Origin: Chitinophagales bacterium
GTDB lineage: Bacteria; Bacteroidota; Bacteroidia; Chitinophagales; Chitinophagaceae
Reading direction: 5' to 3'
DNA length: 64,000 bases
Assembly: GCA_015654595.1 (NCBI GenBank)
Contig: JAATGQ010000120.1
Location: 1-64,000 of the forward strand
A program made the translations under genes and the position numbers. The stretch's first letter is position 1. Each line of letters starts with the position of its first letter. Below are positions 44,709 to 53,378 of the stretch, one piece after another. A model generated the notes under the pieces. The model was not told the DNA's origin, ran no database searches, and saw only the letters and a program-made list of their open reading frames with translations.

Positions 44709-47378
44709 TTACCTCAACTGTGCCTGCATCTTCCTGACGCGATCCTCCAGCTTTTCGGAAGAAAGGTCTTCCCGCATACTATCTACCTTCAGAGGGAAAC
44801 AAAAAGGCGTAAGTTTTTCCGGCCATCTCAGTACGATGGTTCCCTTTCCAATCCGCTCCAGCATATTCCGCAGGCGCAGCTCCTCCATCTGCTGATCCAT
44901 CACCTCGTTGTAGGCCTGGCGCAACAGCAGATTATGCGGGTCATACTCGCTGAATACGTTGAACAGCAAAGATGCGGAGGCCTGCAGGTGCCTGGCCTTT
45001 GTATGTTCTCCCGGATATCCCTGGAAGATCAATCCGCCGATGACCGAGATATCTCTGAACTTGCGCCTGGCCATTTCCGCGCTGTTGACGCTTCGCTGGA
45101 TATCTGCCGTCAGGTTATCCAGGCTGAACAGCTCATAGGCATTGGAGTCGTCCAGCGGGATCGGTTGATCGCTCAGTAACTCGAATCCATAGTCGTTCAT
45201 TGCAAACGAAAAGCTGATGGGGGTGTCCCGGCTTATCCGGTAAGCCAGTAAAGCCGCCATTGCTTCGTGGACCAATCTTCCTTCAAAGGGATAAGCAAAT
45301 AAATGGAAGCCGTCCCTTGTCTCGATCTGCTCGATCAGCAATTCGTTTTCCTTCGGCATATAGGACAGGGCTGCCTGTAACTCAAACAGGGGTCGTAAGA
45401 CCTGTAGTTCGATGTCTACACCAGCTGACTTTATGACTTTTATTTCGTGGTCACGGCCTGTTGGTTTGGCTGCCGCGTTGGTTGGAGTTGTTGCTGCCGG
45501 GAGAGGCGCTGCCGCACGGGGAGAGGCATTTGCTGCTTTTTTCGTGCCGCCGGCCGCCGGAGCTTTTTCGAGGGGCGCCGCTGGCCCGGGCTCCGCGTCC
45601 TTTGCCGGCGTTTGCACGAGGGTCGACGCCTCATCCAGCTTTCGCCGCAGCATCATCCCCAGGTTGGTCGACAGGGGCATTCGTCCGCCGTTCCAACTGG
45701 GTACTCTCGACTTCTTTGCGTTCGATTTCCGGACCAGCACTGTCATTTCCTTGATCGCGACAAATTCCAGCACCCTGCCCGCCAGCGTAAAAACCTCGCC
45801 GGGATCGAGCCGCGAAACAAAATACTCTTCGATCATCCCGACAAAACCGCCGCTGGTGAATTTCACTTTTAACATCGCATCACTGACGATCGTTCCGATA
45901 TGCAGCCGGTGCCGCATCGCTACCCGACGGCTATTGATCTTATACAATCCGCCTTCCATGATCTCGACTTTTTTGTACTCGTCGTATTGCTGAAGCGCGT
46001 CGCCGCCCTGGGTAATAAAGTGCAGGATCTCCCGCCACTCGTCTTCCGTCATCAATTCATAACAGTAGGTTTTTTTCAGTTCGGCAAAGATCATTTCCGG
46101 ATAGAACCCATCGCCTACAGCCAGCGTACACAGGTATTGGATCAATACGTCAAAGCAAAGCAGCATTGGTTCCCTGCTTTCGATCAGGCCCTCCTGCATC
46201 GCCGATTTTAATGCGGCTGCCTCCATCAGCTCCAGCGAATGCGTCGGTAAAAAATAGATCTTGCTGACCTGTCCCGGCTGGTGTCCGCTTCGTCCTGCCC
46301 GTTGCAGAAAGCGAGCCACACCTTTCGGACTACCCACCTGAATAACCGTCTCCACCGGCCGGAAGTCGACGCCAAGGTCAAGGCTTGCCGTACATACGAC
46401 CGCCTTCAACTTACCCTCATGGAGCGCTTCCTCTACCCAGGTTCTCAACTCCATATCGATGGACCCGTGGTGTAGGGCGATCGCGCCCGCCAGATCGGGA
46501 CAAACGGTTAACAGACTCTGATACCAGATCTCGCTCATCCCTCTTGTATTGATAAAGATCAGCGTCGTCCTGCTCTTCTCGAGAACAGGGATGACTTTTT
46601 GGATCAGCTTTAAACCGAGATGACCCGCCCAGGGATATTTTTCTATCTCGTCGGGAAGGATCGATTCCACGTCGATCGGTTTGTCCATCTGCGCGCGGAC
46701 GATAAACCCTGCGTCAGGCCCTGCGCTGCGCAACCCCAGCGAAGCCAGCAGCACATCCTTTGCCTGCAGCAAATTGCCGATCGTGGCGCTGATGCCGATG
46801 ATCGAGCATCCGCCGTTCTTTACGCCCACGATACGCGACAGCGCCAGTTCTACCTGTACGCCCCGTTTGCTGCCCAGCAATTCATGCCATTCGTCTACGG
46901 CGATGACGCGCAGGTTTCGGAACATATCCGCATAGCCCTTTTGCCCGATCAGCAGATGCAGGGATTCCGGCGTAATGATCAGCACCTCGGGCATCCGCCG
47001 CTTCTGCCGCTGCCGCTCGCTCATCTCCGTATCGCCATTGCGCGACCCGATCTGCCAGCGCATACCCAGCTCTCTTACGACGGCGTCCATTGCCCGCGCA
47101 ATATCCTTGGCCAGCGCCCGTAGTGGAGAGACCCACAGCAATTGCAGCCCTTTGTTTTCCTGTTTTTGATAATCATCCGGATGACGATTGATAAAATCGA
47201 TCAGCATCCCCAGAAAGACCGAGAAGGTCTTTCCGCAACCCGTAGGCGCATTGACAAGACCGCTCTCTCCATTCAGGATATGCTGCCAGGTCTCCTCCTG
47301 GAAGGAAAAGGGTTGACGGCCCTGTTGCTCCATCCATTCTTTTATTACCTGGTATCCCTTCGTTTCTTTTAATAACAT
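44709..47378 (-). CDS. Ligase-associated DNA-damage-response DEXH-box helicase (Lhr-like)
   Basis: A superfamily 2 helicase of 889 residues. Walker A is NAPTGCGKTFS, DExH box VIAVDEWHELLGSKRG, motif III SATIG, and motif VI QRAGRSGHQPGQ, followed by a winged-helix/Lhr-type C-terminal region. Residues about 590-640 form an Ala/Pro/Lys/Thr-rich low-complexity insert (PAAPLEKAPAAGGTKKAANA) not expected in the family core. It belongs with the exonuclease and DNA ligase genes upstream and with pdeM 51 bp downstream, all on the minus strand. The 231 bp separating it from the upstream cytochrome gene may carry its own promoter. Confidence 0.93.
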   Translation of the reverse strand: MLLKETKGYQVIKEWMEQQGRQPFSFQEETWQHILNGESGLVNAPTGCGKTFSVFLGMLIDFINRHPDDYQKQENKGLQLLWVSPLRALAKDIARAMDAVVRELGMRWQIGSRNGDTEMSERQRQKRRMPEVLIITPESLHLLIGQKGYADMFRNLRVIAVDEWHELLGSKRGVQVELALSRIVGVKNGGCSIIGISATIGNLLQAKDVLLASLGLRSAGPDAGFIVRAQMDKPIDVESILPDEIEKYPWAGHLGLKLIQKVIPVLEKSRTTLIFINTRGMSEIWYQSLLTVCPDLAGAIALHHGSIDMELRTWVEEALHEGKLKAVVCTASLDLGVDFRPVETVIQVGSPKGVARFLQRAGRSGHQPGQVSKIYFLPTHSLELMEAAALKSAMQEGLIESREPMLLCFDVLIQYLCTLAVGDGFYPEMIFAELKKTYCYELMTEDEWREILHFITQGGDALQQYDEYKKVEIMEGGLYKINSRRVAMRHRLHIGTIVSDAMLKVKFTSGGFVGMIEEYFVSRLDPGEVFTLAGRVLEFVAIKEMTVLVRKSNAKKSRVPSWNGGRMPLSTNLGMMLRRKLDEASTLVQTPAKDAEPGPAAPLEKAPAAGGTKKAANASPRAAAPLPAATTPTNAAAKPTGRDHEIKVIKSAGVDIELQVLRPLFELQAALSYMPKENELLIEQIETRDGFHLFAYPFEGRLVHEAMAALLAYRISRDTPISFSFAMNDYGFELLSDQPIPLDDSNAYELFSLDNLTADIQRSVNSAEMARRKFRDISVIGGLIFQGYPGEHTKARHLQASASLLFNVFSEYDPHNLLLRQAYNEVMDQQMEELRLRNMLERIGKGTIVLRWPEKLTPFCFPLKVDSMREDLSSEKLEDRVRKMQAQLR

Positions 47379-47609
47379 ATTTTATTCTCCCATTCCGACG
47401 CTGAAATGATGCGTCCATCTATATATACTTAATCTCGTTTTAACCGAAGAATTAATTTTCTTTCATTAAGCGCAATTTAATGGAAAGGGATGCGATCGTT
47501 GTTTAATTTAACAAAATAAACGATGATCGATACAACCATTCAAACCTGCATTCGTGCCCGTTCAGCGACACCATCGGAGGCTTCGCCCGCCGTTGCTAAC
47601 CTTTCTTTT

Positions 47610-48989
47610 CTATAACGTTTTCAGATATTCGATTATCGCCCTTCGATCCTGTTCGCTAAGCCGATCTCCGAAAGTATGCCCGGTATTCCCATATCCGGGC
47701 AACTTCGTGTTATAGACGGCTGTGCCGCGCGGTCCTTTTTCGGTCACATATTTCCAGCCCACCTGCGAATAGTCGTATTGGGGGTGATCAAAGTCCCTCG
47801 ACCAATATGTAGGACGAAGCCGGCTGTTCAATAGTGCCTCCAGCGTCGGCACCGATCCGTTGTGAAGGTAGGGCGCCGTGATCCAGATCCCGTCAAGGGG
47901 TGGCGCGATATAACCGCTATAGGGTTCGAGACGGGCGGGATGATCGCCTTTTGAAAACCAGCTATTGTTAAACCATTCCACGAATTGCGGATCCTGGTAG
48001 TTGCTGCTGTACAAAATAGAATCGGTTCCTATGATCGACTCCGGGATCAACAGGTTGGGATAATCACTGGCATCGCCATAATGCCCATGACATTTTGAAC
48101 AGTTTTGTACAAACAGGATACCGCCGCGTTTGGCCAGTGATTGATCGATAGTATTGGGGTAAGGGGGCGGCTTTAAGGTATAGATATAGGCCAGCACGTC
48201 GTTGATACGATTATCTACCGATCTTGCCTCGCTGCTATCGCTGACCGTCAATAGATTGGACGCCATCAGAAAACGGCCGAAGTCACCCCTTCCAAATCCA
48301 TTGTAAAACATCGCGTGTTTTTTCCTGAGCAGCCACCACGGCGGCACGTCCGTCGGTATCACCATCCCTTTCGTATCGATAACCGGGGTGTCGCTCCAGC
48401 GCAAGGTCTGCGGGTCACGGTGCGCCACCAATACAGCGGCCAGTCTGTCTGCCGAGTTTACCCCCCGCACCTCCGTATACAATTCACCCCCGATGGTCTT
48501 CATTGCCGTCAGAAAGGGTGCTGCCGCTTCATACTTACCGGGGTTTCGCTTCAGCACTGCCTGTACCATCGCAGCGGCCTTTGGATTCAGTTTCTGCCGG
48601 TCCGTAAAATCGATCATCGTATTGCCAAGTCCGATGTATAGTTGATTGTCGAAAACCTGTGCATGACACTGCAGGCAATTGGGCGCAACGACCATCTCGC
48701 CATTGGGCGCCCTGACTGCCGTGTATTCATGACTAATTACGGCATTTGGACCTTCCCGGTGCAGATAATTCGTGGTGGTTTGTCCAAAACCCAGCAGGAA
48801 GTAAGAGTAGGGGATACCGCTTTTTATATAATCTCCTGTTGTCAGATACTGATATCCGCTGGCCGGATCCCCGCTGCGCTGCGGACTTGCAGGAATCACC
48901 TGCGGCTCTTCCCCGGGAGGTCCTTTTATGATCGCCGTAAACGCCAATCCCGCCAGCGCCACCAGACTCAATACCATCACTTTTTTCAT
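47610..48989 (-). CDS. Di-haem c-type cytochrome, peroxidase-like
   Basis: A 459-residue exported protein with an N-terminal signal/anchor (VMVLSLVALAGLAFTAI). It has two CxxCH haem sites, CLQCHA near residue 105 and CSKCHG near residue 300. The second domain resembles cytochrome-c-peroxidase/MauG-like segments (IWITAPYLHNGSVPTLEALL, ending in AIIEYLKTL). It is a periplasmic redox protein and the partner is unknown. It lies 13 bp after the DNA-ligase stop and so splits the repair cluster, probably cotranscribed with exonuclease and ligase. The link to DNA repair is unexplained. Confidence 0.85.
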   Translation of the reverse strand: MKKVMVLSLVALAGLAFTAIIKGPPGEEPQVIPASPQRSGDPASGYQYLTTGDYIKSGIPYSYFLLGFGQTTTNYLHREGPNAVISHEYTAVRAPNGEMVVAPNCLQCHAQVFDNQLYIGLGNTMIDFTDRQKLNPKAAAMVQAVLKRNPGKYEAAAPFLTAMKTIGGELYTEVRGVNSADRLAAVLVAHRDPQTLRWSDTPVIDTKGMVIPTDVPPWWLLRKKHAMFYNGFGRGDFGRFLMASNLLTVSDSSEARSVDNRINDVLAYIYTLKPPPYPNTIDQSLAKRGGILFVQNCSKCHGHYGDASDYPNLLIPESIIGTDSILYSSNYQDPQFVEWFNNSWFSKGDHPARLEPYSGYIAPPLDGIWITAPYLHNGSVPTLEALLNSRLRPTYWSRDFDHPQYDYSQVGWKYVTEKGPRGTAVYNTKLPGYGNTGHTFGDRLSEQDRRAIIEYLKTL

Positions 48990-49002
48990 TCACTAAATTT
49001 AA

Positions 49003-50817
49003 TTACTTCCCGTAGAGTTCCAGCAGCTTTTTCAAATCATCCAGCGTATCGATCTCATCGACCTTCTTGTCCTTTCTCCAGCGGTTCATCCTCGGGAAGC
49101 GCAATGCCACCCCGGACTTGTGCCGCGCCGAGGCGGCTATCCCTTCAAAGGCGATCTCGAATACAAGTTCGGGCTTTACCGTCCGGACCGGTCCGAATTT
49201 TTCAATGGAGTTTTTACGCACAAAGCTATCCACCTCCGACAATTCCTTATCCGTCAGTCCTGAGTAAGCCTTTGCAAAGGTCACCAGCTGCTGGCCGTCC
49301 CGGACGGCGAAGGTGTAGTCGGTATACAGGTTGCTTCTCCGGCCATGTCCCTTTTGGGCATAGACCAGGACGGCGTCGATCACCAGCGGGTCGATCTTCC
49401 ATTTCCACCAGTCGCCTCGTTTGCGTCCTACCTGGTAGGGAGAATTTTTCCGCTTCAACATAACGCCTTCGCTGCCCCGATCTCTCGATAATTTGCGGGC
49501 TTCCGTTAACTGTTCCCAGGTTTCAAATTGAATCACCGGCGACAGACGCAGCAAGGGATGGTTTGCGGCCGCCACTACGATTTCCAGCTGCCGTCGTCTT
49601 TCTTCCAAGGGTCGGCTCCGCCAGTCTTCGCCGTTGTATTCGAGAAGGTCGTAGGCGATGAAGCCGACGGGTACTTCTTTCAGGTGTTTTTTGGTGACGT
49701 TCTTGCGGCCTATCCGCGTTTGCAACGCGGAGAAAGTGAGGATGGATGGCTCGCCCATTGGGGTGGGGCTGCCCGATGGAGGCAAGCTGGCTGAGGTTTC
49801 CTGTGCTGCAGGTCCAAACCCAATGATCTCGCCGTCGAGGACTGTGCCTTCGGGCAGCCGGTCTTTTAGTTCCTGGTATTCCGGAAACTTATCCGTCATC
49901 AGTTCTTCGCCGCGGCTCCAGGCGAACAGGTCGCCGCCGCGTTTGATCAACTCTCCCCTGATCCCATCCCACTTCCATTCCGCCTGCCAGAGAGCTGGCT
50001 CGCCAAGCGCGGCTAATTCATCTTCAAGCGCATAGGCCAGGTAGAAAGGATAGGGGCGGGATAGGCTGCCGCTGCCTTCTTCGCTTAACAGGGCTGAAAA
50101 GGAAATACTGGCCGGGTCCCAGTCGCCGCTGATGCGATGCGCGATTACCGCTGCATCCACGCCAACGGTCTTTGCCAGTGCATTGACGATCATCTTCTGG
50201 GAGACCCCAATGCGGAACTCCCCCGTGATCAGTTTATTAAACACAAAGCGCTCGTCCTTATTCATTCTGTTCCAGCACCACTGTATAAACGCTTTTTTGT
50301 CCATCTCTTCTTTTTTGCCGATAGCGATCAGCGCTGCGAGGTACCAGGATAGACTGCCGTCGCCGCGAGCCGCCTCGGTGTAGGGGCGAGCACCGGAGAC
50401 AGCCTCGGTGTTGGGGGAAGGGTCGGGGGCCGCCTCGAAGTTGGGGGGAGGGGCGGCAATAGGGGCGGTGCTGGCGGCGGCGAGGACGTCTTGTTGCCGC
50501 ATGTCGCCGGCTTCCGGGAGCAGGAGCGCGATGGTCTCTGCCAGGTCGCCCACCGTGTGATAGCTTTCTTCAAACAACCAGGCGGGCAGCGCGGTGATCT
50601 CCATACTCCATTCTGCCAGCTGCCGCGCGTTGACCGTTCGCTTTGGCTTACGACCGCTGAACAGCGCAATGACCCAAACTTTGTCGGCGTCTTCTGCCGT
50701 AGAAAAATAGTGCGTCAGCGCATCCAGCTTTTCATTGGTTTTGGTCGTCGTTCCCAGAAGGACGACCAGCTCCGCGAAATGCCGCATGCCTTTGTTGATA
50801 TTTGCTGTGGCTGTCAT
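49003..50817 (-). CDS. ATP-dependent DNA ligase of the ligase-associated repair set
   Basis: A nucleotidyltransferase ligase of 604 residues. The lysine to be adenylated is in EWKWDGIRGE (KxDG), with further ligase motifs FAWSRGEELMTDKFPE, VLDGEIIGF, FIAYDLLEYNGEDW and EGVMLKRKNSPYQVGRKRG, then a C-terminal OB-fold. Residues about 115-150 hold a linker made of three 10-residue repeats (PNFEAAPDPS, PNTEAVSGAR, PYTEAARGDG) from a 30-bp DNA tandem repeat. The ATG overlaps the exonuclease stop in ATGA, so the two are translationally coupled. A cytochrome gene follows after 13 bp. Confidence 0.94.
   Translation of the reverse strand: MTATANINKGMRHFAELVVLLGTTTKTNEKLDALTHYFSTAEDADKVWVIALFSGRKPKRTVNARQLAEWSMEITALPAWLFEESYHTVGDLAETIALLLPEAGDMRQQDVLAAASTAPIAAPPPNFEAAPDPSPNTEAVSGARPYTEAARGDGSLSWYLAALIAIGKKEEMDKKAFIQWCWNRMNKDERFVFNKLITGEFRIGVSQKMIVNALAKTVGVDAAVIAHRISGDWDPASISFSALLSEEGSGSLSRPYPFYLAYALEDELAALGEPALWQAEWKWDGIRGELIKRGGDLFAWSRGEELMTDKFPEYQELKDRLPEGTVLDGEIIGFGPAAQETSASLPPSGSPTPMGEPSILTFSALQTRIGRKNVTKKHLKEVPVGFIAYDLLEYNGEDWRSRPLEERRRQLEIVVAAANHPLLRLSPVIQFETWEQLTEARKLSRDRGSEGVMLKRKNSPYQVGRKRGDWWKWKIDPLVIDAVLVYAQKGHGRRSNLYTDYTFAVRDGQQLVTFAKAYSGLTDKELSEVDSFVRKNSIEKFGPVRTVKPELVFEIAFEGIAASARHKSGVALRFPRMNRWRKDKKVDEIDTLDDLKKLLELYGK
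50372..50461. repeat. 30-bp tandem repeat within the DNA-ligase gene, three units
   Basis: Three units start at 50372, 50402 and 50432, each beginning GCCTCG and spaced exactly 30 bp. They preserve frame and encode a Pro/Ala/Glu-rich linker between the N-terminal region and the catalytic core. Confidence 0.8.
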
Positions 50818-51992
50818 AAAGCATCGCCCTCCTCTTTGCCGTCGTCTGCGCCTCCGGCTTCTTCCGCTGTGCTCGCCGCGGCTTCTTCCGCTGTGTTCGC
50901 CGCGCCTTCTTCTGCCGCGGCTTCTTCGTCGGCGATCCCTTTTTCTGTCCGAGCTTCCATCGAAGCCTCTTCCTCAGCTGCGGCTTCTGCAACCACTGGT
51001 TCTCCGCCTTCCTCGTCTTCTCCGTATTCCGTCTTTACCTCCGCGGCCCAGATGCCTTTTTCATTCAAATACCGGGACAGTGTCGCTTGAAATCCATGTG
51101 TCACAAAGACCCGCTCGGCGCCCGTTGCGGATATTGCTTCCAGCAGGCCTTTCCAGTCGGCATGATCGCTTAGCGCAAAACCCGCGTCGGCATTCCTGCG
51201 CCGCATATTGCCTCTTACCTGCATCCAGCCGCTGCATACGCCTACCCCAAGGGGGGTAAAACGTCTCATCCAAGCGCTGTCCTCTGCGCTCGACGGAGCA
51301 ATCACGACCTGGCCCCGAAACAAGTCCCGCGGCATATCCGGCAGAACCCTAACGACCGGAGGAAGCTTAATGCCCGCGTCAACCAGTGTCTGGTGTACAT
51401 TCCACACCGCACCGTGGACATAGATGGTATCGGCCGCGTCCGAAAGACAGGATAGAATACGCTGTGCCTTTCCGAGGCTGTACGCGATAAAGACCGAGGT
51501 CTTGCCTCTGTCCTGGTTACCCGCCACCCAATTTTGCATCGAAGAAAAAATGTCTGCCTGGGGCTTCCAGTTATAGATCGGCAGCCCAAAGGTGGACTCC
51601 GTTAAAAAAGTATGGCAGCGGATCGGCTCAAATTTTCCGCTGAGCCCGTCGTCTTCTGTTTTGTAGTCTCCGCTGATCACCCAAACTTCGTCTTTGTATT
51701 CGATCCGGATCTGGCTGCTGCCGATGATATGGCCGGCTGGGTGAAGGCTGATCCGAACGCCGTTGAGAAATACCGCTTCTCCCCATTCCACCGCCTGAAA
51801 AGAATGCGGTCCAAGCCGCAATTCGAGCAATGGTTTTGTCAGCCGATGGCAGAGATAGTGGTCGCTTCCGGCGCGGGCATGGTAGCTATGTGCATGCGTG
51901 ATCACGGCCCTGGCGACGGGCCGCCAGGGGTCGATATAAAACTCCCCTTGCGGGCAGTACAATCCCTTGTCTGTGAATTCGATTAAAGACAT
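50814..51992 (-). CDS. Ligase-associated DNA-damage-response exonuclease (beta-CASP/SNM1-like) with altered HxHxDH
   Basis: Metallo-beta-lactamase-fold nuclease of the repair set. The opening EGxYxxxGxFYIDPW-type segment is present (GLYCPQGEFYIDPW), as are LHPAGHIIGSSQI, VISGDYKTEDD, LTESTFGLP, FALSDHADWKGLLEA and VFVTHGFQATL. The metal motif reads THAHSYHAR: Tyr37 stands where the family has Asp (HxHxDH). The C-terminal ~70 residues are Ala/Glu-rich low complexity (EEAAASTAEEAGGADD), partly from a 24-bp tandem repeat. First gene of the cluster; its stop overlaps the ligase start. Activity may be changed by the substitution. Confidence 0.92.
   Translation of the reverse strand: MSLIEFTDKGLYCPQGEFYIDPWRPVARAVITHAHSYHARAGSDHYLCHRLTKPLLELRLGPHSFQAVEWGEAVFLNGVRISLHPAGHIIGSSQIRIEYKDEVWVISGDYKTEDDGLSGKFEPIRCHTFLTESTFGLPIYNWKPQADIFSSMQNWVAGNQDRGKTSVFIAYSLGKAQRILSCLSDAADTIYVHGAVWNVHQTLVDAGIKLPPVVRVLPDMPRDLFRGQVVIAPSSAEDSAWMRRFTPLGVGVCSGWMQVRGNMRRRNADAGFALSDHADWKGLLEAISATGAERVFVTHGFQATLSRYLNEKGIWAAEVKTEYGEDEEGGEPVVAEAAAEEEASMEARTEKGIADEEAAAEEGAANTAEEAAASTAEEAGGADDGKEEGDAL
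50856..50903. repeat. 24-bp tandem repeat in the exonuclease 3' end
   Basis: Two near-identical 24-bp units start at 50856 and 50880 (each GGCTTCTTCCGCTGTG...), followed by degenerate copies. They encode the 8-residue TAEEA-type repeats of the acidic tail. Confidence 0.75.
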
Positions 51993-52046
51993 ACCAGCTT
52001 ATGTGCAAATAACAAGCCGGCGCGGCAAAAGTTGGGGCAGCGCCAT

Positions 52047-53267
52047 TCAATTGACCGTTGTCACGTTCCCGTCTACTTTCTTTATGAAATAAAGCTTTTT
52101 GTTCTCGAAGTAATCAAGCACCATCGTCTGCTTGTTGAGAAACACCGGCTCGATAGAGAAATCGTCAAAAACTTTGAACTTTTTCTCACCGATACTGCCG
52201 TTGAGGCTTTTGCCATGAAGCAGCAGCAGCCTGGAGAAGCGATAGGCCGCCTCATATCCGCGGTACAGCATATCGCTGGGCCGTAAATAATACCTGGCTT
52301 TGAAGTTTTGTTGCAGCTCTTTTACCAGGCTATCTGCCGGGTTGAAATAAAAAGGCGCTGTATAAACGACATCCTCGCCAGCGTATTCGGATTTTGTAAA
52401 ATCGATATTGTCCCAGGTCGGCATCCCGATAACCGTTGTCCGGTAGCTTTTAAGCCCTGCCAGCACTTCGCAAAGATGCGCTCCCCAGCTATCGTCGAGG
52501 CTGCCTGCGATACAGACCGTCACCAGCAGGCTGTCGAGATACGGCGCAATCGCATTGGCGTCAAAGTTGTCTTCCAGCTGGACGTATTTTATTTTCAGCG
52601 GCACACCGGCCGTGGTCTTGTCCATATTGGTGAAATAGCTGTAAAGCCTATCTTCCTGTGTGCCTTTCTTACGGAAAAAGACCAGCGACCTGGTCAGGTA
52701 ATTCTTCTGTATATAGCGGTAAATGGCTTCGCAATGGGTTCGCAGCGTGCTGTTGAGGATAACGAGGTTTGGGTTATTGGTGACTCCGCCGTCGTTGGGG
52801 TAGCTGACATTTATAAAGGGAATGCTTTTTCGGGCTGCTGCTGCGGAGAGCGTTTGCAGTTCGGTTGCGTTGGAGACCTGTCCTATGATAAGTCCTGTCC
52901 GTTCGAATGCCGGGCTGGCGACGACCTGCGCCATAGGCTGGGTGACAGACTTCGAATCATAGATCTGTACGTTCAGCTTTGCGCCTTCTTTCTGTAGGGA
53001 ATCCAGGGCCATCTGCACTCCTTCATAAAACTCAAGACCGGGGGTTATCCATTTGGGAAAGTTCTTGTCGTAGCGATAGTTCCCGGAGTCGTCGAATGCG
53101 GAATCGAGATACAAAGGAATAAAGATCGCTACCTGTAAGCGCGAGCTGTCCAGGCCGACTACGGGAGATCCTAAGGGGCGGGCGCTGCTATCTACCTGCC
53201 CGTGGGCCGCGGGCAAACCCGCAAGGGCCAGGATCAAACCAAGAGAATATCGGAATATTATTTTCAT
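52047..53267 (-). CDS. Type-1 periplasmic-binding-fold protein, LivK-like
   Basis: A 406-residue exported protein with a signal peptide (YSLGLILALAGLPAAHGQ). The rest resembles branched-chain amino-acid ABC substrate-binding proteins: LQVAIFIPLYLDSAF, FYEGVQMALDSL, LIIGQVSNATELQTLS, IPFINVSYPNDGG and YEAAYRFSRLLL. No permease or ATPase genes adjoin, so in this organism it may be a sensor or cell-wall-associated ligand-binding protein rather than a transporter subunit. It lies 111 bp downstream of guaA and 54 bp upstream of the exonuclease gene on the same strand. Confidence 0.75.
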   Translation of the reverse strand: MKIIFRYSLGLILALAGLPAAHGQVDSSARPLGSPVVGLDSSRLQVAIFIPLYLDSAFDDSGNYRYDKNFPKWITPGLEFYEGVQMALDSLQKEGAKLNVQIYDSKSVTQPMAQVVASPAFERTGLIIGQVSNATELQTLSAAAARKSIPFINVSYPNDGGVTNNPNLVILNSTLRTHCEAIYRYIQKNYLTRSLVFFRKKGTQEDRLYSYFTNMDKTTAGVPLKIKYVQLEDNFDANAIAPYLDSLLVTVCIAGSLDDSWGAHLCEVLAGLKSYRTTVIGMPTWDNIDFTKSEYAGEDVVYTAPFYFNPADSLVKELQQNFKARYYLRPSDMLYRGYEAAYRFSRLLLLHGKSLNGSIGEKKFKVFDDFSIEPVFLNKQTMVLDYFENKKLYFIKKVDGNVTTVN

Positions 53268-53378
53268 TATAAAGCTGTCTTCCCGCTCTCGAGCGGGACC
53301 CGGTTTGGGCAGGGCGGCGGCTATTCCTGCAATTCGACCACAAGCCTATTGGGACGTCAGGCGGGGCGGCAGTGTTGC

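Noticed and set aside
50491-51259. Ser/Ala/Leu-rich plus-strand ORFs opposite the ligase and exonuclease
   Set aside because: Their composition comes from the low-complexity repeats read on the wrong strand.
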